A stretch of 64,000 nucleotides of DNA from Paratinospora sagittata (lineage: Eukaryota > Streptophyta > Magnoliopsida > Ranunculales > Menispermaceae), in NCBI GenBank assembly GCA_035771175.1, contig CM069593.1, forward strand, positions 18,560,956-18,624,955. The letters are read 5' to 3'. The position numbers and the translations under genes were made by a program. Of the stretch, positions 34,898 through 45,472 are shown in pieces (the stretch's first letter is position 1; each line of letters opens with the position of its first letter). The notes under the pieces are model-generated. The model was given only the letters and a program-made list of their open reading frames with translations. It did not search any database and was not told the DNA's origin.

Positions 34898-35342
34898 GGG
34901 CCAGTTTAGTGTGTGAAATAAGATAGGATAAGACTATTTTTAATCTGATTTTTATGTTTGGCTGTCATATAGGATGAGATAAAAAATTATTTTATTTAAC
35001 TTTTTTTATTTCGTTTTAACGGAATAAAATAGTAATAATTCAAAGCTTGAGATTAATCTTTTCCGTCTCTCTGCATATTCACAAGTACTCTTCACTCTTC
35101 GTCTTCGTTCACGGGTACTTTTCTTCTTTTTCGTTCTTCGTTCTTCCTTCTCTCTTTTTAAAAAAGAATTAAATAAAAATTCAAAACTAGGTTTTGAATT
35201 TTTATTTAATTCTTTTTAATCTGATCCTATATTGCACTAAACGTAGAATAACATTAAAATTAGTCCAATCATATCATATTTTATTCAATTCAATTCAATC
35301 GCATAAACATAATTTTATCTTATCTCGCACACCAAACGACCC
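34898..35342. mobile_element. Harbinger/Tourist-like MITE, unit 1
   Basis: 445 bases bounded by TTA on both sides (34895-34897 and 35343-35345). The left end GGGCCAGTTTAGTGTGTGAA and the right end, in reverse complement, GGGTCGTTTGGTGTGCGAGA form terminal inverted repeats. A 3-bp TTA duplication with GG(G/C)CC ends is typical of PIF/Harbinger MITEs. No ORF. Confidence 0.85.
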
Positions 35343-35941
35343 TTAAAAGTGTACCTTGCTACTATTATATAAGAACAAAATTTAAATTTAATCCTAAAAT
35401 AATATAAAAGTATTTTGAATGATAATAAAAATTAGCAAGTGTCTCAACTAGCATTTATGTTATATCTAATTTAACCACCTCTAAACTTAGGTATAGGGTA
35501 TTAATTTAGGCTTTACTTATAAGGATGAGATTCAACTATACTCTATGTGATATTAAAGTATTTGTCCATATACAACGTGAGACTGCTATTTTATACAACA
35601 GACCCAACATTTGTATGTAAATGTTATGGGGGTTCTTAGGTCTACCGACAATATCATGAATATCATCAGCTTCCAGCCTAAGAAATCCACCTATGTTGGG
35701 ATGCATTGAATCAATCAATGCCATATTCCATCACTATAGTTTACAAGACGGATTCATGTCCGTGAAATGAACTAAGTTTATCCTCCACAACTCTTTTTTA
35801 CTTTATTAAAATATATTAATTTATCTTTTACATATTTATTATATTTATATCTCACCGTTGTCATTCCACTAACATGCATGAAAATGCAATTAAAAAATAA
35901 ATAAATCATCGGGGGTCAAAGGTCTTCATCGTTGGACGACA

Positions 35942-36064
35942 ATGGCAACCTCAAGTCAAACATCTGGGTCCAGAGCCATTAACATTCTTGTCTTTTTCTA
36001 TGACCGAGTTGGTTCGTTTAACTTCAAGAATTCGAGAACCACTATGTTTCGCTTGATAAGTTGA
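35942..36064 (+). other. 40-codon ORF, unit 1
   Basis: The ORF begins MATSSQTSGSRAINILVF and ends TTMFRLIS. It is open in both duplication units; the two versions differ by two amino-acid changes (S/A and I/N). The DNA is GC-richer than its surroundings. No family is recognised; it may be the first exon of a lost gene. Confidence 0.25.
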
Positions 36065-36314
36065 CGCTGCATTTTCTATATTTTCGGATTTTTTGGAATC
36101 TGATTCTCTCCTTTTTTTTTTTTTTTTATATATTTTGTTTCAAGTTCGCTTAATTTTATAACTTGGTTTCTACTAAATGTTACAAAATGATAAGGCAGCT
36201 ACAATTCAACGTAAACTACAAGCTTTTTGAATTGTTTCAAATCAGTATAAATTAGTGTTAATATTTATCTATCTTAGTTTAATATACATAGTTAGACCCT
36301 TATCTGACATTTAT

Positions 36315-37519
36315 TGTAACACCCCAAATTTCTATCTTTTCAAATCTATTTTTTTTGTATATATAAGAGTCATAGATAATTTTCAATACACCACAACAAT
36401 GGTCAAAATTTCTAAATAAAGTCCTTATATTTTATTACACGGATAATTAAATATTTTACATAATAACTTGATAAGTTTTTTAGTTGCACCAACTTCAATT
36501 CTTACAAAATAACCTTCAGAACTCAAGTCATCACCACTACCACCTAGGAATGTAAGCAACCTGACCCGACCCGACCCGACCAAATTTGACCATTTTGGGT
36601 CGGATTTGATTGATATGTCAAATTAATCAGGTTAATTTTTTAGCAACCCGACCATATGCGACCCGACCTCTTAATATATATATATATATATATACCCCTA
36701 CTAGCACTACCAATATTCATACTAATTTCGTAGAGATAGAAATGAAAGTATGAGCAGAAGTTCAGTGGGTCCCCTAATGGGTTTACCACTTCTTATACTA
36801 GTTATTACAGCAAATATATTTAAGTAATATTAAGGCTAAAAGTAAGCACACAAGCAACAAGAGAGCACTGTTAACGTAAGTAACAAAACTTCAAAAATCT
36901 CACTATACTGCAATTAGCAATTCAACAAGGGTCAGCATACCAAAACATAACCGTATGCAAAGAACCAAAATAATGCAAGAATATCATAAATCCAATAAAA
37001 ACACATGATAAATGCAAATCATAGGTTTCTTCCCATATCGAAGTTCCCGAAATTTATCCTTACGTTTGCAAAGGCTCTCCGTCCTAGGTCCTATCGCTTC
37101 CTCGACAAAATATCTTAGTTTAGAGAAAGAGAAAAAGTAGAAAAAAGAAATTTTGAAAAGGTAATTTTTTTTTAATCTTACTGCCCCTGTGTATAGGGTA
37201 CAAAAATTATACATTTCTCTATTTTGTCTTTAGCCTTTTTTTAAAATAACTTTTATGTCCTAAAATATCTTTAATCTTATCGATGTCATTTTTTTTAAAT
37301 ATTTAGATCTTTTGAGATATTAACGTTTATGTCCTAAAATATTCTTAGTCTTATCCATATCTTTTTCTAAAATATCTGAATCTTTTAAGATATTGACATT
37401 TATGTCTTAAAATGTCTTTAATCTTATCAATATCATTTTCTTTTGAAATATTAAGCTTTTAATAAATGATTATTAAATAAGATCTTAGGTTTAAGTTGGT
37501 TTATTTTGAGGGTATTACA
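36315..37519. mobile_element. Solo LTR, unit 1 (1205 bp)
   Basis: Starts TGTAACACCCC and ends GGGTATTACA, the short inverted TG...CA ends of an LTR. The right flank is GTTAT; the left flank is TTTAT, one base from the GTTAT that flanks both sides of the unit 2 copy. The interior holds repeated GACCC motifs and a (TA)n tract at about 36672-36693. No retroviral-type genes are present, so it is a solo LTR left by recombination. Confidence 0.85.
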
Positions 37520-38309
37520 GTTATAATTTTTATGTTAAGTGATTTTTAATGTGATATCAAAATAATTTTATTTTGAAGGTTTATTGTTTAAATCTCTTTG
37601 CAAACACATTTGCTTGTTTAATTGTTTATTAATTATATCTTTTATCTTCATTATTTTTCTTTATAAATTAAGTTCAGGTGTCATCATGCACGTGAGGAGA
37701 AACGTTAATATCTACCTAATTTTGCTTAATATACATAGTTAAACCCTTATCTGTCAGTTACCACTTTTAGATTAATGGTTTCTAACAATTAGCATTACTC
37801 ATAAATTTTGAAAACAAATATTAAATTTTGAAAACAAATATTTTTTTTCTTCTTAGTTGATTGATAACTTGGATATATATATAAGTTAATCCCTTCCCAT
37901 TTTATAAGAATCGGACCTGATAATCGGAATTGACCTCTAAAACAAAATTTTGCAGTTCTAATTTGGGGAGATGCAATGTACCTGCAGGAGAAAATGGCAG
38001 CTTGCAAATGAAGCAACATCAATCAAACTATATATAAATATATATCAGCTCTAATGTTCATGCCTCCCATCTCATGACTTCTTTTTTGCCTCATATAAAT
38101 ATAGGAATTTTAAATCTCACAGTGATACTGATATCTAACCTAAACAGATTATATTCTTTTGACTAAATTTAATACATTTTATGGGCTGATCAGCCGCCAC
38201 CATCGGGATTGTCACCAAGTTGTTTAAATACGAACATCAGCATCAAGTTCTACATCCAAAAAATGATTCAGGGAACCATTGTATTTATTTATTAATATAA
38301 TCAGCTTTT

Positions 38310-39185
38310 AAAACCACGCGATGCGTAGACAATTTATATAAATATATTTAATAAAACATAATATGCAATTCACTGTTAAGAGACTTACCTTAATAATTTT
38401 ATAAAAAAAAATGCAAGGACATTTTAAGAAATTGCATGAATTGTTTAAGTAATGAAGTTTTAAATTAAAATATAAAAATATAAAATAATAATTAAAAAAG
38501 AAACGTGAAACGTTATATATTATAAAAAAAATATTATAATAATTTTATTATATAATATTATGTAGTATAGTTTAATATATAAATATAATGAAGAATAGTT
38601 GTAGAAGTGAGCCATTTCAGAAAAGTTTTCGTCATCTTAAAAAAAAAAATAGAAAAAAGAAAAAGAGATTTCGACAAAAAGAAAATACCCTCAATAATTG
38701 AACGATTGCCATGCTAGATATATACATATGTCCCGAGAAAACGTAATAAGTGAAGCACGATGTAAAAGGAAGGTTGGAGGGACACGTGTTGATTTTACAT
38801 ATAATGTACTGCGTTATAGATACTAGGCACCACCCACTTAAGTGCGGCGACCATCAAACAAAAAAAGATCTCTCTAATTAATCACACCATGGAATCCACG
38901 TGGAAAAGCACCATTCGCTCGAATTGTAATTATGAGGTGGAGCAAAACCACGTCATCATTGCCCGTGATCTCGGCTTCTCTATACACAAAACGTGTCGTT
39001 TGCAGAGTCTATAAGGCTATTTTTTCTGCTCTTTGTCTCAGCTTTCTCAGCTCTCTCTCTCTCTCTCTCTTAACAACTTAGGAAGAAGAAGAAGATAGAA
39101 GAGAGAGCGGGTTAGGGTTTCGATGCGGTTCTTGTTTGCGGCGTTTTTAGTTACTGTTTTGTGTTTCAATTTGATCTCTAAGTCG
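38310..39185 (+). promoter_or_regulatory. Inserted promoter, leader and signal-peptide start
   Basis: This 0.88 kb has no counterpart in unit 2. The left half is AT-rich. The right half reads like a plant promoter: ACACGTGT (38782-38789), the perfect G-box CCACGTGG (38896-38903), CCACGTCATC (38948-38957, whose reverse contains TGACGTGG, a plant unfolded-protein-response element), a TATA-like CTATAAGG (about 39009-39016), a CT-rich patch (39050-39070) and a purine-rich leader. An ATG at 39123 follows. The UPR element plus a signal peptide point to an ER or secretory protein as source. This is inference. Confidence 0.7.
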
Positions 39186-39254
39186 ATTAAAGAACAAATG
39201 CAGAAGAAACTGTCCCTAAGTCGTGATAAACCAAACAAATTCCAATTAATATAA
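39123..39254 (+). pseudogene. Truncated signal-peptide ORF fused to TRP-flank DNA
   Basis: The ORF codes 43 residues. The first 20 (MRFLFAAFLVTVLCFNLI and SK) form a typical cleavable signal peptide or membrane anchor. From about residue 21 the reading continues into the duplicated downstream flank of the TRP gene (KEQMQKKLSLSRDKPNK) and stops at 39252-39254. The donor gene is not recognised. It may be transcribed, since a promoter-like region is attached, but the product would be only a short secreted or membrane peptide. Confidence 0.5.
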
Positions 39255-39637
39255 GAAAATAACTGAACAATAATTGAAGAGAAGGTTAGACTGGAACATA
39301 AGCAAACTTATTTCTTCACCGCTTTCATCATAATTGATTGGAAGAATCAAATCAAACTACCCCAAAATTAGGAAAAATAAATAAAATAACAAGAAAGAAG
39401 AAAAATGATATTGAAGTTGTGGCAGCTGGACCAATTCTGTTAGCTTGTCCTTATTCCAGAAGTAGAAGAAATCGTGGATAAGAATCAGGGTAAGTGTGAT
39501 TGTGTGAGAATGTTGCAGGGGCCTTTCATATTCTCACTTTTCTTTTCTTTTTCTTTTTTGGTGTCAATTTAGTTTTTTTTGCTCTTCTTTACAGAAATAA
39601 ATAATCAGCGAGCTCTTAAATTGTCCGTAATGTGTGA

Positions 39638-40701
39638 TCAGTCGGTTGGCTTGGATTGTTCTTGGGACCAGTAGGCGTGAGCAGAAAGGACTCTGTCCAA
39701 TAACTCCTGGGGAACTGGCTCTCCCCTTCTCTGCTGAGGGGATATTCTTGCCGTGTGAACCAATGTTTTCCACTTATCCTGCAAGTATGAAACCCCACAA
39801 CCATGTGAGCACAATTATTTCAGGCTATATAATCCTCTAATAAGAAGTCTGCTAGGGGACCCTTTTTAACCTTAAAGCTACTAAGATTCCAACTGTTCCA
39901 TAAATAAATAAATAGATCAAATAGGACAATATGGGTCATAAAAGCATGTCACTTTCCCAAGAAACATGCACATGATATCGTATAAGAACAAACTTCCCAA
40001 GATTCCTTGGGGACGGAGAGCTTTAACGGATAAGCAAAGCCTATTCAGTTACCGTGAAGACAAGTAAGACTTACTTGCCCAGTTCCACCAAACTGTTAGC
40101 ACTTCTAGGCCGACCAAAACTACACCAAACTTAATCAGTTCCAAGCATCTGATATTGTGTTTTTTTTTTGGTGGGGCGCTATTTTTAGTGATAAAATATG
40201 AGTAATATACCTTATAAAATTAAAATACATACATACATATATACATATGAATAGTGCTAGTATGACACCTAATTGAAACACATATGAGACATTAGTGGTG
40301 TACAGTTATAAAGTGTTTCAGATCTTATAACTTTTACAGGGCAATCGAAGGTAAACCTCAGGTCCTCGTCATATAAGGTATTAAAACAGATTTTGTAGTA
40401 AGAGGCAAGGACTATCTATCCAAATTCATGAATGTGCCAGACAATAGAGCCCGTACGTATGAGTATAATATGTCAGTAATATGACACATCTAATACAAGA
40501 TATATGGAACAAAATATAAGCACAATTATACTATAGGAGTGCTCTAAATTGACAGTGCAAAGATGTAATAATTGAACTCTCTACATGCAAGGGCATATTA
40601 CGGAACCAAAAAAAAAAAAGATGATCCCAATGCATACCTTCAAATCCACGTATGTCCTGTGCTTTGCATTGTCAAATGCACGTAGTTTAACATCACGCCA
40701 T
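39638..40701 (-). pseudogene. Copied last two exons of the TRP gene
   Basis: 40701-40638 encodes WRDVKLRAFDNAKHRTYVDL and 39778-39638 encodes DKWKTLVHTARISPQQRRGE through to the stop. These are exact equivalents of TRP exons 8 and 9 (49392-49329 and 48483-48343). The last-exon protein is identical in both copies. Splice sites are kept, but no upstream exons exist: the copy is cut 8 bases beyond exon 8, in the acceptor region of intron 7. It cannot make a TRP protein by itself. Confidence 0.95.
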
Positions 40702-41071
40702 CTGCAGAAATTATAATAAAATTATATATTTAGTATTACTCATAATTTATAAATAATTAGTTTAAGTTTAGTCCAAATTTTATAAAATATCAAATTAAAC
40801 ACTTTTATGGTCCAAAAATTATAATAAAATTATATATTTGGTAAGTGGTGTGTGTTTTTATTTAATTTTTCTTTTTTATGATGTAATGACATGTTCTATT
40901 GCTAGATCAGCATAAATATATTTTTAAGTATATATTTTAAAGTATTTTAATTCTTATCTAAAAATATAACCACACTAACTTGAACCAATTAGAAATTGAT
41001 AGTCATTACTCTATTCCTTATTTGTAGTATAATTATTTAAAATAATGCTTAAAAAATACATATTTTTTATA

Positions 41072-41265
41072 TTGGTTTCTCGTCAATAATTTTAAATAAA
41101 TGTAATGTAATTACTTGACGAGGAAGCCAAGAATATATCTAAAATCAGTGCAGAGACCAGTCTCTATAGTGGTTTCTCGTCAATAATTTTAAATAAATGT
41201 AATGTAATTTACTTGATGAGGAAGCCAAGAATATATGTAAAATCAGTGCAGAGACCAGTCTCCAT
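41072..41265. repeat. 97-bp tandem repeat with internal hairpin, unit 2
   Basis: Counterpart of 33888-34081. Inverted GGTTTCTCGTCAA and TTGACGAGGAAGCC arms are kept in the first repeat; the second has TTGATGAGGAAGCC, as in unit 1. Confidence 0.85.
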
Positions 41266-42076
41266 AGCTCACCATTTTCCTTCCTTCTTATCTACAACAG
41301 TTAACGGTCCACCACCACCCCCACCGTGCGTCTTTGTTTTTCTACTATAAAGCTAGGATTGTCAGGAATGGTTGGGTCAACCTTTAAATGAAGGAAAAAG
41401 AGGAGCGCATTGGTCAAGACATATGCACGTGCGGTTAGTCAAACTCTGAATCTGAACGAATGATAATTATCTAATCCACATTCGGGAAGAAGAAAAAAAA
41501 AAAAAAAAACTAGGTGATTAATATTTATTTTTAATATATGTATTACTTTTATATTATAAAGTAGTTTGATTAAGTATAGGTTTGTGGAAATGTTTCCTTT
41601 GGATACAACTGCCGCTTGGTTGAATGAGACAAGGCATACATGTACAATATATAAGGTTATAAAGCTATAAGACACCTAATATATGGGCCCTGTAGTTAAT
41701 TATTAGAGCAGCGTATGTTTTTAGAGGGTCGGCCTTCTAGAAGAGCAATAATATATATCTAACCATATAATGTATATAGTTATAATTGAGAAGTGCTATT
41801 CGAATTATTGTATGCACAAAAGAATAAAGAAATAAATTTTAAGAAAAAAAAAAAACCTTAAAACTTTTTTATTGTTTTAAAAGATTGATATTTTTGCTTT
41901 TCAAGAGAAAAAAATTTAATATTTTCAATATTTTATTCCGATTTAATAATAGAAAATGACACAAAAACCCTTTTCTCTCTCTCAAGTTCATTCTAAATGA
42001 ATTAGCAACCAGAAAAATGTTAAAATGACATTTTTAGTCAGACATTAGTAAAAGTCAAATGCTTTAAAAGGTCTTA

Positions 42077-42510
42077 GGGCTAGTTTAGTGTGTGAAATAA
42101 GATAGGATAAGACTATTTTTAATTTGATTTTTATGTTTGGCTGTCATATAGGATGAGATAAAAAATTATTTCATTTAACTTTTTTTATTTCATTTTAACG
42201 GAATAAAATAGTAATAATTCAAAGCTTGAGATTAATCTTTTCCGTCTCTCTGCACATTCACAAGTACTCTTCACTCTTTATCTTCGTTCACGGGTACTTT
42301 TCTTCTTCGTTCTTCCTTCTCTCTTTTTAAATAAGAATTAAATAAAAATCCAAAACCTAGTTTTGCATTTTTTTTAATTCTTTTTAATCTGATCCTATAT
42401 TGCACTAAACGTAGGATAACATTAAAATTAGTCGAATCCTATCATATTTTATTCAATTCAATTCAATCGCATAAACATAATTTTATCCTATCTCGCACAC
42501 CAAACGGCCC
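42077..42510. mobile_element. Harbinger/Tourist-like MITE, unit 2
   Basis: Counterpart of 34898-35342. Left end GGGCTAGTTTAGTGTGTGAA. The flanking TTA is kept on the left and changed to CTA on the right. Inserted before the segmental duplication, since both units carry it at the same place. Confidence 0.85.
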
Positions 42511-43089
42511 CTAAAATTGTACCTTGCTACTATTATATAAGAACAAAATTTAAAATTAATACTAAAATAATATAAAAGTATTTTGAATGATAATAAAAAT
42601 TAGCAAGTGTCTCAACTAGCATTTATGTTATATCTAATTTAACCACCTCTAAACTTAGGTATAGGGTATTAATTTAGGCTTTACTTATAAGGATGAGATT
42701 CAACTATACTCTACGTGACACAACGTGAGACTGCTATTTTATACAACAGACCCAACATTTGTATGTAAATGTTATGGGGGTTCTTAGGTCTACCGACAAT
42801 ATCATGATCATCAGCTTCCAAGCCTAAGAAATCCACCTATGTTGGGATGCATTGAATCAATCAATGCCATATTCCATCACTATAGTTTACAAGACGGATT
42901 CATGTCCGTGAAATGAACTAAGTTTATCCTCCACAACTCTTTTTTACTTTATTAAAATATATTAATTTATCTTTTACATATTTATTATATTTATATCTCA
43001 CCGTTGTCATTCCACTAACATGCATGAAAATGCAATTAAAAAAAAAAAAAAAATCATCGAGGGTCAAAGGTCTTCATCGTTGGACGACA

Positions 43090-43212
43090 ATGGCAACCGC
43101 AAGTCAAACATCTGGGTCCAGAGCCATTAACAATCTTGTCTTTTTCTATGACCGAGTTGGTTCGTTTAACTTCAAGAATTCGAGAACCACTATGTTTCGC
43201 TTGATAAGTTGA
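43090..43212 (+). other. 40-codon ORF, unit 2
   Basis: Counterpart of 35942-36064, open from MATASQTSGSRAINNLVF to RLIS. Unrecognised. Confidence 0.25.
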
Positions 43213-43458
43213 CGCTGCATTTTCTATATTTTCGGATTTTTTGGAATCTGATTCTCTCCTTTTTTTTTTTTTTATATTTTGTTTTAAGTTCGCTTAATTT
43301 TATAACTTGGTTTCTACTAAATGTTACAAAATGATAAGGCAGCTACAATTCAACGTAAACTACAAGCTTTTTGAATTGTTTCAAATCAGTATAAATTAGT
43401 GTTAATATTTATCTATCTTAGTTTAATATACATAGTTAGACCCTTATCTGACAGTTAT

Positions 43459-44675
43459 TGTAACACCCCAAATTTTTATCTTTTCAAATCTATTTTTTTT
43501 GTATATATAAGAGTCATAGATCAGTGCCATAATAGGGCTAAGAAAATTCAAAGGTTACAAATTAATTTTCACTACACGACAACAATGGTCAAAATTTATA
43601 AATAAAATCCTTATATTTTATTACAGGGATAATTAAATATTTTAATAATAACTTGATAAGTTTTTTAGTTGCACCAACTTCAATTCTTACAAAATAACCT
43701 TCAGAACTCAAGTCATCATCACTACCACCTAGGGATGTAAGCAACCTGACCCGACCCGATTCGACCAAACTTGACCATTTTGGGTCGGATTTGATTGATA
43801 TGTCAAATTAATCGGGTTAATTTTTTAGCAACCCGACCATACCCGACCCGACCTCTTAATATATATATATATATATATACCCCTACTAGCACTACCAATA
43901 TTCATACTAATTTCCTGGAGATAGAAATGAAAGTATGAGCAGAAGTTCAGTGGGTCCCCTAATGGGTTTACCACTTCTTATACTAGTTATTAGAGCAAAT
44001 ATATTTAAGTAATATTAAGGCTAAAAGTAAGCACACAAGCAACAAGAGAGCACTGTTAACGTAAGTAACAAAACTTCAAGAAACTTCACAAAAATCTCAC
44101 TATACTGCAATTAGCAATTCAACAAGGGTCAGCATACCAAAACATAACCGTGTGCAAAGAACCAAAATAATGCAAGAATATCATAAACCCAATAAAAACA
44201 CATGATAAATGCAAATCATAGGTTTCTTCCCATATCGAAGGTCCTATCGCTTCCTCGACAAAAAATCTTAGTTTAGAGAAAGAGAAAAAGTAGAAAAAAG
44301 AAATTTTGAAAAGGTAATTTTTTTTTAATCTTACTGCCCCTGTGTATAGGGTGCAAAAATTATACATTTCTCTATTTTGTCTTTAGCCTTTTTTAAAAAT
44401 AACTTTTATGTCCTAAAATATCTTTAATCTAATCGATGTCATGTTTTTTAAAATATTTAGATCTTTCGATATATTGATGTTTATGTCCTAAAATATTCTT
44501 AGTCTTATCGGTATCTTTTTCTAAAATATCTGAATCTTTTAAGATATTGACATTTATGTCTTAAAATGTCTTTAATCTTATCAATATCCTTTTTCTTTTG
44601 AAATATTAAGCTTTTAATAAATGATTATTAAATAAGATCTTAAGGTTTAAGTTGGTTTATTTTGAGGTTATTACA
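43459..44675. mobile_element. Solo LTR, unit 2 (1217 bp)
   Basis: TGTAACACCCC start and TTATTACA end, flanked on both sides by GTTAT (43454-43458 and 44676-44680), a clean 5-bp target-site duplication. Same insertion as 36315-37519. Confidence 0.9.
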
Positions 44676-45472
44676 GTTATAATTTTTATGTTAAGTGATT
44701 TTTAACGTGATATCAAAACAATTTTATTTTGAAGGTCTCCTGTCTAAATTTCTTTGCAAACATATTTGCTTGTTTAATTCGTTTACTAATTATATCTTTT
44801 ATCTTCATTATTTTTCATTATAAATCAAGTTCATGTGTCATCATGCACGTGAGTAGAAACATTAATATCTGCCTAGTTTTGCTTAATATACATAGTTAAA
44901 CCCTTATCTGACAGTTACCACTTTTAGATTAATGGTTTATAACAATTAGCATTACTCATAAATTTTGAAAACAAATATTAAATTTTGAAAACAAATATTT
45001 TTTTTCTTCTTAGTTGATTGATAACTTGGATTTATATATATATATAAGTTAATCCCTTCCCATTTTATAAGAATCGGACCTGATAATCGGAATTGACCTC
45101 TAAAACAAAATTTTGCAGTTCTAATTTGGGGAGATGCAATGTACCTGCAGGAGAAAATGGCAGCTTGCAAATGAAGCAACATCAATCAAACTATATATAA
45201 ATATATATCAGCTCTAATGTTCATGCCTCCCATCTCATGACTTCTTTTTTGCCTCATATAAATATAGGAATTTTAAATCTCACAGTGATACTGATATCTA
45301 ACCTAAACAGATTATATTCTTTTGACTAAATTTAATACATTTTATGGGCTGATCAGCCGCCACCATCGGGATTGTCACCAAGTTGTTTAAATACGAACAT
45401 CAGCATCAAGTTCTACATCCAAAAAATGATTCAGGGAACCATTGTATTTATTTATTAATATAATCAGCTTTT

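Larger units (their letters stand above)
33556..40709. repeat. Segmental tandem duplication, unit 1
   Basis: The parts 33556-38309 and 39186-40709 align in order and orientation with 40726-45472 and 47890-49400. Sequence identity is high, with short indels (for example about 50 bases at 37040-37090 absent from unit 2, and 39 bases near 43520 absent from unit 1). The middle 38310-39185 has no counterpart in unit 2. Shared contents are hairpin repeats, a Harbinger-like MITE, a 40-codon ORF, a solo LTR and the last two exons of the TRP gene. Confidence 0.95.

Noticed and set aside
35536..35724. 62-codon minus ORF (MALIDSMHPNIGGFLRLE)
   Set aside because: The unit 2 counterpart is broken by indels and no protein family is recognised.
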